Assembly: GCA_003487955.1 (NCBI GenBank)
Contig: DNNJ01000118.1
Location: forward strand, 1-5,044
Direction of reading: 5' to 3'
DNA: 5,044 nucleotides
Source: Clostridiales bacterium
GTDB lineage: Bacteria; Bacillota; Clostridia; Tissierellales; Sedimentibacteraceae
Positions 1 to 4,892 of the stretch are shown here, piece by piece. The position numbers were made by a program, and so were the translations under genes. Position 1 is the stretch's first letter; the number at the start of each line of letters is the position of its first letter. A model generated the notes under the pieces. That model was not told the DNA's origin, ran no database searches, and saw nothing but the letters and a program-made list of their open reading frames with translations.

Positions 1-195
1 AATCCACACCTCAAAGAGGTAGCCCTCTGTCTTGATAATGACGAGGCTGGATACAAGGCATCGGAACGGCTGAAAAATCAGCTCGCAGAAAGTGGATATG
101 GAAGCTGTTCGCTTATGTCGCAAGGTAAGGATTGGAATGATGATTTAATAAACAGCCAGCGGGTACAGGGAAGCTTTGAAATGAAGATGGCATGA
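1..195 (+). CDS. TOPRIM-domain (DUF3991/Toprim_2-like) protein, C-terminal part
   Basis: The reading frame is open from the first base and ends at TGA 193-195, giving 64 C-terminal residues; the start lies outside the window. The visible part contains LCLDNDEAG, which matches the acidic DxD strand of TOPRIM folds, then a helix with AxxRL spacing and the segment GKDWNDDL. That series is typical of the C-terminal TOPRIM half of DUF3991/Toprim_2 proteins encoded on Firmicutes conjugative elements and related to DnaG-type primases. TOPRIM domains bind Mg2+ and act in primases, topoisomerases and nucleases; which activity applies cannot be seen here because the N-terminal part is missing. The protein ends about 15 residues after the last conserved segment, so it may be naturally complete at this end. 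It is followed directly by a hairpin terminator. Family assignment is by motif recognition, not by a search. Confidence 0.8.
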   Translation, partial: NPHLKEVALCLDNDEAGYKASERLKNQLAESGYGSCSLMSQGKDWNDDLINSQRVQGSFEMKMA

Positions 196-197
196 AA

Positions 198-233
198 AAG
201 GCAGGGCAGTTTTTTATTGATTGCCCTGCTTTA
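198..233. terminator. Bidirectional hairpin terminator
   Basis: A perfect 8-bp stem, GCAGGGCA (201-208) with TGCCCTGC (222-229), encloses a 13-nt loop. On the plus strand the stem is followed by TTTATT, only three bases after the TOPRIM stop codon. On the minus strand the same stem is followed by CTTTTT, so it can also end transcripts of the membrane-protein gene that runs toward it. Terminator function is inferred from structure. Confidence 0.8.
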
Positions 234-291
234 TTAAAAGCTACTAATTGATATACGAATTGAATTTTGATAACTTCACTATATGCTTATT

Positions 292-783
292 TTATTCGCT
301 TATTTCATCTTCCTTTAGCTTGTTCTCAATCCTTTGCTGCCCTTTTGCATTTAAGAAGGATAGAATAACAAATACCACGGAAATAAAAATGACAGCATAA
401 ATGAAAGTAACTGCTAACACTGAAATAAAAAGCCCATCTAATATTCCGGTATACTTATCCCCATATAGAGAGAAGTTCCTTATTCCATTAACAATACTTA
501 TAGCTAGACTTGAAATGAAAATAATCAATATTGTTGGTGCTTTTTTGTTTTTGGAATTGTTCATAAAATCGTATCCGATTAACATACTCCTTATCGCAAT
601 GTAAGCTATCGATAAAATAATAATACCGAGCTCAGCTGCATACTGTGTGAACGGCATATCCATCACATAAGATTTAATAAAAACAGAAATAATAGCAAGG
701 AACAGCACTAAAAGATAGGCTTCGCTTTGAATCTTATTGTTTAACTGTAATATACGTTCATCCTTTAATTTTTTATTTTTCAT
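292..783 (-). CDS. Four-helix membrane protein partnered with XRE regulator (DUF6773-like)
   Basis: This is a 163-residue integral membrane protein. A short charged N-terminus is followed by hydrophobic stretches at about residues 22-40, 51-69, 83-101 and 117-143, then a charged, Lys/Glu-rich C-terminal tail. The ATG at 783-781 is preferred over the in-frame TTG at 798-796. It has GGGAGG seven bases upstream and overlaps the TGA of the repressor gene as ATGA, indicating translational coupling. The sequence resembles small clostridial membrane proteins classed as DUF6773, from memory and not searched. Pairs of a tiny XRE repressor and a small membrane protein are common in Firmicutes; Enterococcus CylR2/CylR1 is the studied example, controlling cytolysin. 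A role in signalling to, or sequestering, the repressor is inference. No catalytic motif or signal peptide is seen. Confidence 0.82.
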   Translation of the reverse strand: MKNKKLKDERILQLNNKIQSEAYLLVLFLAIISVFIKSYVMDMPFTQYAAELGIIILSIAYIAIRSMLIGYDFMNNSKNKKAPTILIIFISSLAISIVNGIRNFSLYGDKYTGILDGLFISVLAVTFIYAVIFISVVFVILSFLNAKGQQRIENKLKEDEISE

Positions 784-980
784 TTTGATTCCTCCCAAAA
801 TAAGTCATTTAATGTTTTGTTAAGAGCCTTGCATATTGCAATACAAAGTTTCAATGTTGGATTATAATTCCCAGATTCTATTAAACCAATAGTTTGTCGT
901 GTAACGCCAACAATATCGGCTAAGTCTTCTTGACTCATGTCGTATTCAATCCTAGCAATTTTAAGTTTTATATTTTTCAC
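780..980 (-). CDS. Small XRE-family (Cro/CI-type) transcriptional repressor
   Basis: This 66-residue protein is almost entirely one helix-turn-helix domain. Residues 16-35 (SQEDLADIVGVTRQTIGLIE) give the XRE pattern, with the recognition helix at about 25-34, followed by the characteristic SGxYxPxLxLxxxIxxAL segment and a short LFWEE end. Length and layout match the YozG/CylR2-like class of dimeric regulators. The start is GTG at 980-978, chosen because a strong purine-rich ribosome site (984-990) sits just upstream and homologous regulators begin at this MKNIKLK-like point; the frame runs further upstream to another GTG at 1031-1029, but that lies inside the promoter. It is translationally coupled to the membrane-protein gene. 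Palindromic sites overlapping its promoter suggest that it represses itself. Other targets are unknown; the nearby virD4 gene is a candidate. Confidence 0.9.
   Translation of the reverse strand: MKNIKLKIARIEYDMSQEDLADIVGVTRQTIGLIESGNYNPTLKLCIAICKALNKTLNDLFWEESK
791..796 (-). promoter_or_regulatory. Ribosome site fixing the membrane-protein start
   Basis: GGGAGG on the minus strand lies seven bases before ATG 783-781 and inside the last codons of the repressor gene. It supports this ATG over the upstream TTG at 798-796, which would itself overlap the site. Confidence 0.75.
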
Positions 981-983
981 TAA

Positions 984-990
984 GCTCCCC
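984..990 (-). promoter_or_regulatory. Ribosome site fixing the GTG start of the repressor
   Basis: On the minus strand the sequence reads AAGGGGGAGCTTAGTG into the gene. The purine run is correctly spaced from GTG 980-978 and no comparable site precedes the upstream in-frame GTG, so it decides the start. Confidence 0.75.
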
Positions 991-1012
991 CTTCTCTGGA
1001 CTTGATAATCCA

Positions 1013-1041
1013 AGTGTACATTATAAAACACATAATGTCAA
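1013..1041 (-). promoter_or_regulatory. Promoter of the repressor/membrane-protein operon
   Basis: On the minus strand a consensus -35 TTGACA (1041-1036) is followed after 17 bp by TACACT (1018-1013), a four-of-six match to a -10 box. This would start transcription around 1005 and leave a leader of about 25 nt. A perfect TATAAT at 1025-1020 also exists but is only 10 bp from TTGACA, so it would need a different, weaker -35. The -35 box overlaps one of the palindromic operator sites. Confidence 0.6.
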
Positions 1042-1059
1042 TTATATATTACATTATGT
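1030..1059. promoter_or_regulatory. Paired palindromic operator sites, probably for the XRE repressor
   Basis: ACATAATGT (1030-1038) and ACATTATGT (1051-1059) are reverse complements. Each is also a near-palindrome of the form ACAT-N-ATGT. Their centres are 21 bp apart, two helical turns, so dimers bound to both would lie on the same DNA face. A weaker copy, ACATTATAA (1018-1026, seven of nine bases), overlaps the -10 region. The inner strong site overlaps the -35 box, as expected for autorepression. The sequence pattern is seen directly; binding by the adjacent repressor is inferred. Confidence 0.6.
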
Positions 1060-1075
1060 TTGAAACGAATTGCAG

Positions 1076-1104
1076 TCCCTTTTCATCATTAATGAGTAAA
1101 GGGA
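1076..1104 (+). other. Imperfect hairpin in the virD4 leader region
   Basis: TCCCTTT (1076-1082) pairs with AAAGGGA (1098-1104). Inside it TCAT (1083-1086) pairs with ATGA (1092-1095), leaving a two-base bulge and a five-base loop. On the plus strand the stem is followed after one base by a short TTTT run. It could be a weak terminator, an attenuator or a chance structure, and it lies before the likely virD4 promoter. Confidence 0.3.
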
Positions 1105-1134
1105 GTTTTCAGATTGAATATATAAAATTATTAC

Positions 1135-1163
1135 TTAACACGTTTGTTAATTTAAAATACAAA
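1135..1163 (+). promoter_or_regulatory. Possible virD4 promoter
   Basis: TTAACA (1135-1140) and TACAAA (1158-1163) are spaced by 17 bp, with five-of-six and four-of-six matches to consensus; transcription would start near 1170, about 22 nt before the virD4 ATG. Because the surroundings are AT-rich, chance matches are likely. A promoter somewhere in 1060-1170 is expected, since a terminator and opposed genes separate virD4 from the TOPRIM gene. Confidence 0.25.
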
Positions 1164-1191
1164 TTTAAAGCTAAATCGAAAGGAGTTATCT

Positions 1192-3021
1192 ATGATATCT
1201 CAAGTTTATATCCTCATAGCAGCGGCCGCCGTGATGTTTTCAGTCATCGGCGGCCTTTCACTTTTAGCCCATTACTATACTCTTAACGGAATCAAATCCC
1301 GTACAGTGGGTGATGGACAACATGGCACAGCAAGATTTGCTACCAAGAATGAAATCAAAATCACCTACAAACACATCCCTTTTAAGCCAAAGGAATGGCG
1401 AAGGGGTATAGCACTACCTCAAGTTAATCAGCAGGGGTTAATCCTTGGAAGCACAGGCAAGAAAAATGAACTTACAGCACTGGTAGATACCGATGATGTC
1501 CATTGTCTGATGATTGGTGCATCTGGTGTGGGCAAGACTGCTTTTTTTCTTTATCCCAACCTTGAATATGCCTGTGCCAGTGGTATGAGTTTTCTCACCA
1601 CCGATACCAAAGGGGACCTTTATCGAAATTACGGAGCCATCGCCCGTGATCACTATGGCTATCATGTAGCAGTCATTGATTTACGTAATCCCACCCGCTC
1701 GGATGGTAATAATATGCTTCACTTGGTCAACAAATATATGGATTCACATCGAGCTGATGAAAAGAATCTTGTTGCAAAAGCTAAAGCAGAAAAATATGCA
1801 AAGATTATTGCCAAAACCATAATCAATGCGGGTGGAGAAAATTATGGACAAAACCAGTTTTTCTATGATGCTGCCGAAGGGCTCCTTACTGCTGTAATTT
1901 TGTTAATTGCAGAATATCTTCCTCCAGCAAAAAATGAGGATGGCTCAATCACTGATTGTCGTCACATAATCAGCGTCTTCAAACTGGTGCAGGATTTACT
2001 TGCCCCAAGTAAGGTAAAAGGCAAAAGTCAGTTCCAGCTCCTAATGGATAAACTTCCAAGTGATCACAAAGCACGATGGTTTGCAGGGGCAGCGCTCAAC
2101 TCAGCAGAGCAGGCGATGATGTCTGTTCTCTCTACGGTGCTCTCAAGGCTAAACTCATTTCTTGACTCCGAGATGGAGCAGATTTTGTGTTTTGATACAG
2201 CCGTTGATGCCGAGAAGTTTGTAAATGAAAAATCGGCATTATTTATTGTGCTACCGGAAGAAGATTTAACAAAATACTTTATGGTCAGTCTTATGATCCA
2301 GCAGCTGTACCGTGAGATTTTAGCAGTAGCTGATGAAAATGAAGGTAAGCTGAAAAACAGAGTGATATTTTACTGTGATGAGCTTGGTACGCTTCCTGCC
2401 ATTGATTCGTTGGAGCTGATTTTTTCTGCCAGCCGTTCCCGCCGCCTGACCATGGTACCAATTATTCAAAGTTTTGGCCAGCTTGAAAAAAACTATGGAA
2501 AGGAAGGCTCGGAAATCATTGTAGATAACTGCCAGGATACTATATTTGGCGGCTTCGCACCCAATAGCCAAACAGCGGAAGTATTGTCCAAAGCCCTTGG
2601 CAGCCGCACTGTTATGTCCGGGAGTGTTAGCCGCGGCAAAAATGATCCCAGCCAGTCTCTGCAAATGATGGAACGGCCACTTATGACAGCGGATGAATTG
2701 AAATCCATTCCCAAAGGCAATTTTGTTGTGATGAAAACAGGTACTCATCCGATGAAAACAAAGCTGCGTTTATTTTTAGATTGGGGCATTACCTTTGATA
2801 GTGTTTATACAGTTGCAGAACGTGCCCACCGAAAGGTTAGCTATGCAGATAAACAAATATTGGAGGAAAATATCACGCGCCGTCATTCTGCATTTATCGC
2901 TGTTGATACTGAAACCGGTGAGCTGTTAGAGGAAGCAAGCGGCACCGGCACTTTGCATACTCCTATTGCTAATCCTCAAACAGATGCATCAAAACGCCGT
3001 ACCCATGTGCGGACATCTTAA
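1192..3021 (+). CDS. VirD4/TraG-family type IV coupling protein (T4CP)
   Basis: This 609-residue protein is a complete conjugative coupling ATPase. It would sit at the inner face of the membrane, dock the relaxase-DNA complex and drive DNA to the type IV mating channel. One hydrophobic segment (about residues 5-28) anchors it, followed by the HGTARFAT segment typical of the family. Walker A is GASGVGKT (109-116); Walker B is VIFYCDELGT (391-400) with acidic D396-E397. Other conserved stretches are LTTDTKGDLY (135-144), the AEGLL segment near 228-232, and IIQSFGQLEKNYG (424-436) with Q426 in the sensor region. The tail after about 545 is polar and variable. Only one clear membrane segment is seen, where many VirD4 proteins have two. 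The start is well supported: AAAGGAG (1179-1185) lies six bases upstream of ATG. A winged-helix gene follows after 17 bp, probably on the same transcript. No catalytic residue appears lost and no frameshift is seen. Confidence 0.96.
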   Translation: MISQVYILIAAAAVMFSVIGGLSLLAHYYTLNGIKSRTVGDGQHGTARFATKNEIKITYKHIPFKPKEWRRGIALPQVNQQGLILGSTGKKNELTALVDTDDVHCLMIGASGVGKTAFFLYPNLEYACASGMSFLTTDTKGDLYRNYGAIARDHYGYHVAVIDLRNPTRSDGNNMLHLVNKYMDSHRADEKNLVAKAKAEKYAKIIAKTIINAGGENYGQNQFFYDAAEGLLTAVILLIAEYLPPAKNEDGSITDCRHIISVFKLVQDLLAPSKVKGKSQFQLLMDKLPSDHKARWFAGAALNSAEQAMMSVLSTVLSRLNSFLDSEMEQILCFDTAVDAEKFVNEKSALFIVLPEEDLTKYFMVSLMIQQLYREILAVADENEGKLKNRVIFYCDELGTLPAIDSLELIFSASRSRRLTMVPIIQSFGQLEKNYGKEGSEIIVDNCQDTIFGGFAPNSQTAEVLSKALGSRTVMSGSVSRGKNDPSQSLQMMERPLMTADELKSIPKGNFVVMKTGTHPMKTKLRLFLDWGITFDSVYTVAERAHRKVSYADKQILEENITRRHSAFIAVDTETGELLEEASGTGTLHTPIANPQTDASKRRTHVRTS

Positions 3022-3038
3022 AAGGAAGGGGGTATAAC

Positions 3039-3302
3039 ATGGGATATTTTGATCATTTGTATAGGGCTTCACCTGATGAGCTGCCGTCAAGAGCAAGGGT
3101 TGTTTATATGTATTTAAAAGACCGCGCAGGAAAGGGGCAGGACTGCTGGCCAGCAGTAAAAACCATTGCCTCTGACTTGGACTTATCACGTAGTACTATC
3201 AAGAGGGCACTCCATGATCTTACCAAAGCCGGATTGGTAGAAAAGGAAACCCGCTATCGGGAAAATGGAAGCCACACCAGCAACAGATTAATTTTGAAAT
3301 AG
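3039..3302 (+). CDS. Small winged helix-turn-helix protein (HTH_36-like)
   Basis: This 87-residue DNA-binding protein follows virD4 by 17 bp and has a strong ribosome site, AGGAAGGGGG (3023-3032). After an N-terminal segment, MGYFDHLYRASPDELPSRA, helices at about 21-30 and 38-65 form the helix-turn-helix. CWPAVKTIASDLDLSRST and IKRALHDLTKAGLVEK match the HTH_36 pattern, and residues 66-87 (EKETRYRENG... SNRLIL) form the wing. Such proteins are frequent on Firmicutes mobile elements and resemble the DNA-binding part of replication-initiator or DnaD-like proteins. Whether this one regulates transcription or helps replication is unknown. It ends with a TAG at 3300-3302 just after the wing. The same frame continues open to TAA 3420-3422, so the C-terminus may have been shortened by a stop mutation. 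Confidence 0.88.
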   Translation: MGYFDHLYRASPDELPSRARVVYMYLKDRAGKGQDCWPAVKTIASDLDLSRSTIKRALHDLTKAGLVEKETRYRENGSHTSNRLILK

Positions 3303-3327
3303 GATTTGATGGGTCGACAGATAACTA

Positions 3328-3370
3328 AAAAAGCACATAGTTTCCGCCAAGGGGAAACTATGTGCTTTGG
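3328..3370. terminator. Perfect 16-bp hairpin, terminator (best oriented for the minus strand)
   Basis: AAAGCACATAGTTTCC (3330-3345) pairs perfectly with GGAAACTATGTGCTTT (3353-3368) across a seven-base loop. Read on the minus strand the stem runs into TTTTTT then AG, a classic intrinsic terminator for the vWA/HhH-like genes. Read on the plus strand it is followed only by GG after TTT, so ending of virD4/winged-helix transcripts there relies on the three T bases inside the stem. It is the natural tail-to-tail boundary of the two gene sets, although it lies about 150 bp beyond the minus-strand stop codon. Confidence 0.8.
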
Positions 3371-3383
3371 CGGAACCCAGCCC

Positions 3384-3400
3384 CGGTTCATGGTGAACCG
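3384..3400. repeat. Short palindrome next to the terminator
   Basis: CGGTTCA (3384-3390) and TGAACCG (3394-3400) form a seven-bp stem with a three-base loop. It is not followed by a T run on either strand. Its role is unknown. In the three plus frames it can encode FMVN or VHGEP-type peptides, a pattern recalled from tails of mobile-element winged-helix proteins. Confidence 0.6.
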
Positions 3401-3422
3401 CCCAGAACCTCTCACTCTATAA

Positions 3423-3515
3423 GAATTTATTACAGAGAAAGAACAAAGGGTATGTTAAATTACTTTTCCATAATGTTAATTATAAAAGTGCATTACTTCA
3501 AAATATTTACTTATT
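3423..3515. other. AT-rich tail-to-tail spacer
   Basis: Between the in-frame continuation of the winged-helix gene and the stop codon of the HhH-like gene there is AT-rich sequence in which I see no gene, clear promoter, hairpin or repeat. It is probably the 3' untranslated part of the minus-strand transcript on its way to the terminator near 3330. Confidence 0.5.
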
Positions 3516-4163
3516 TTATTCTCTATAAGCCCAAAGCACTTTATCAATTTTTCTTGGTGTCCATTTATCTGTTTGAAATAATTGATTTAATTCTTCTGCC
3601 TTAGCATATAATATCTGCTCAAGCAGGATACCATCTTTAAGTGTTAAGGATTCTGGTTGCATACGAAGGAGTTGCTCGCGATCCTTTAATTCTCTGATGT
3701 TAAGTAATGCTTTAACTACAAACTGATCTACTGTTCCAAAATGATTCGGAAATAGGATTGACAGCAAGCCAGAAGCCCCAGCAATTCCAAGACCATGAAT
3801 TCTAGTCGCAATTTCAAGTCCAGCACGGGTATTTGTTCTTTCAAAGGAGAATAAAGCCTTTTGTATATCTGCAAGTTTTGAAGGATCGTCTAGATGCCTT
3901 TTTAATTGTGCACGGGTGGTAGTGAGTCGATTTTTTGCAGTATATTTCCAGACAAAGTATGTGTCATACAGAAAGGTATAAAACTCCTCAGTGCTCATTT
4001 GTGATACAACAGAGTACTCTAATATTTCTAATTCCTTTTCAAGCTTTATATTTGCATCAGAAACTTGTCTCCAGTAGTTATCTTCGGCATCCAACCAATC
4101 CTTTTGTTTGTTAGATATCCACAGCTTGGAAATGTTTGTAGATGGCATTTCATCAGGCTTCAT
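3516..4163 (-). CDS. Uncharacterised protein with a helix-hairpin-helix-like core
   Basis: I do not recognise the family of this 215-residue soluble protein. There is no signal peptide or membrane segment. Residues 20-110 are charged and look helical. Residues 121-152 (RIHGLGIAGASGLLS, then ILFPNHFGTVDQFVVKAL) resemble the HhH-plus-Asp arrangement of base-excision glycosylases: a GLG hairpin, a small-residue helix, then a VDxxV acidic residue at D146. The lysine used by bifunctional enzymes such as endonuclease III would fall near A128, so at most a monofunctional glycosylase or non-catalytic DNA-binding role would fit. That reading is inference from a short motif. The C-terminal part (155-215) is helical and ends in RKIDKVLWAYRE. 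The gene starts inside the end of the vWA gene through an ATGA overlap, with only a weak ribosome site (GGTGG), so translation is probably coupled and the two products likely work together. Confidence 0.85.
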   Translation of the reverse strand: MKPDEMPSTNISKLWISNKQKDWLDAEDNYWRQVSDANIKLEKELEILEYSVVSQMSTEEFYTFLYDTYFVWKYTAKNRLTTTRAQLKRHLDDPSKLADIQKALFSFERTNTRAGLEIATRIHGLGIAGASGLLSILFPNHFGTVDQFVVKALLNIRELKDREQLLRMQPESLTLKDGILLEQILYAKAEELNQLFQTDKWTPRKIDKVLWAYRE

Positions 4164-4813
4164 CTTCGTCCACCACGTTTTTTTACATCCTTTCTTATTT
4201 CATCAAAGTGTTTATCCGATATAGTTGTCTTTTCACGAAATTCAGAGACGACATCACTCATAACTGAGTAATTAAGGGCTGTTCCTTCGCTATCAGAGAT
4301 GTAGTCCATAGCCCGGTCTTCACCTATGCCAAACTGTTTGGCGGTATGAATTGCATCAATATTTGCTCCAAGAAAAATAAATTCCCAGTTATATTTTGAT
4401 TTTTGTCTTTCAATCTGTGCCTTGACTTTTTTAGCGGAATATTCACGGCTGGAATTTTCTTCGCCATCTGTGATAATAACGAACATTACCTTTTCTGCTC
4501 TGAATTCCTCAGCTGTATGTTTTTGGGCATTGCCAATCTTATGAATTGTACTACCTATTGCATCAAGTAGTGCCGTAGATCCGCCGACTTGGTACTCTTT
4601 TTCGGTGATTGGGCTAACCGCCCTAATATCAATGCGATCATGAAGCAACTCGTAATTGTTATCAAAAAGTACGGTGGTAATATGACAATCACCTTCTACA
4701 TTCTTTTGCTTGATAAGCATAGAATTATAGCCCCCGATTGTATCCTTTTCCAGCCCGCTCATGGAGCCGCTTTTGTCCAGTATAAATACTAATTCTGTTA
4801 ATCCTTTTTTCAT
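4160..4813 (-). CDS. von Willebrand factor A (vWA) domain protein
   Basis: This 217-residue cytoplasmic protein is essentially one vWA domain. The metal-ion-dependent adhesion site (MIDAS) is complete: D13-x-S15-x-S17 in LDKSGSMSG, T80 in GGSTALLDAIG, and D116 in IITDGEENSS. Such domains bind Mg2+ and a protein partner; in bacteria they often work with AAA+ ATPases, kinases or as assembly factors. The segment FIFLGANIDAI (145-155) followed by a FGIG turn fits the last strand and helix of the fold. From memory, closely similar stand-alone vWA proteins of about 220 residues are widespread in Firmicutes genomes and mobile elements, with no known function. The start is firm: AAGGAGGA lies seven bases before ATG 4813-4811. 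The C-terminus is Lys/Arg-rich (RKDVKKRGGRR) and overlaps the next gene by ATGA. Confidence 0.95.
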   Translation of the reverse strand: MKKGLTELVFILDKSGSMSGLEKDTIGGYNSMLIKQKNVEGDCHITTVLFDNNYELLHDRIDIRAVSPITEKEYQVGGSTALLDAIGSTIHKIGNAQKHTAEEFRAEKVMFVIITDGEENSSREYSAKKVKAQIERQKSKYNWEFIFLGANIDAIHTAKQFGIGEDRAMDYISDSEGTALNYSVMSDVVSEFREKTTISDKHFDEIRKDVKKRGGRR

Positions 4814-4820
4814 TAAATTG

Positions 4821-4848
4821 TCCTCCTTAAGTTTTATTGTGACTTAAG
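4821..4848 (-). promoter_or_regulatory. Ribosome site and repeated CTTAAG upstream of the vWA gene
   Basis: AAGGAGGA (4828-4821) is a near-perfect ribosome site. CTTAAG occurs twice, at 4826-4831 and 4843-4848, 17 bp apart; the first overlaps the ribosome site. The repeat might be a regulatory site or chance in AT-rich DNA. I could not find a convincing promoter in 4829-4892, so the vWA gene may be read from further upstream. Confidence 0.4.
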
Positions 4849-4892
4849 AATAACCTTTAAGGCAGAACTATAGGTCGTCCCAAAAGCGACAA

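Larger units (their letters stand above)
3303..3422 (+). pseudogene. In-frame continuation of the winged-helix gene after its TAG stop
   Basis: After TAG 3300-3302 the same frame runs 39 further codons to TAA. It includes an ATG at 3309-3311 and ends in GGTQPRFMVNRPEPLTL. There is no ribosome site in front of that ATG. From memory, homologous winged-helix proteins of mobile elements can carry C-terminal tails of the FxMN/VHGEP type encoded by a GGTTCA...TGAACC palindrome, so this may be the lost tail of the upstream protein. It also spans the perfect hairpin 3330-3368, so it may simply be a terminator region that happens to lack stops. Chance is a real alternative: 39 codons is short. Confidence 0.3.

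Noticed and set aside
1018..1026. TATAAT at 1025-1020 as the main -10 box of the repressor promoter
   Set aside because: It is only 10 bp from TTGACA. The 17-bp spacing to TACACT fits better, though a second start cannot be excluded.
1002..1286. Open plus-strand frame running through the repressor promoter into the start of virD4
   Set aside because: It has no ribosome site or recognisable protein pattern and overlaps the well-supported virD4 start in another frame.
3362..3604. Open plus-strand frame of 80 codons containing VHGEPP
   Set aside because: It starts inside the hairpin stem without a ribosome site and runs into the end of the HhH-like gene on the other strand. Only the VHGEPP stretch is of interest, and it is explained by the palindrome.
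3516..4813. TerY-type tellurite/phosphorylation triad (vWA plus kinase plus phosphatase)
   Set aside because: The vWA protein would fit, but the neighbour shows no kinase or PP2C phosphatase motif and no TerD-like protein is visible in the window.
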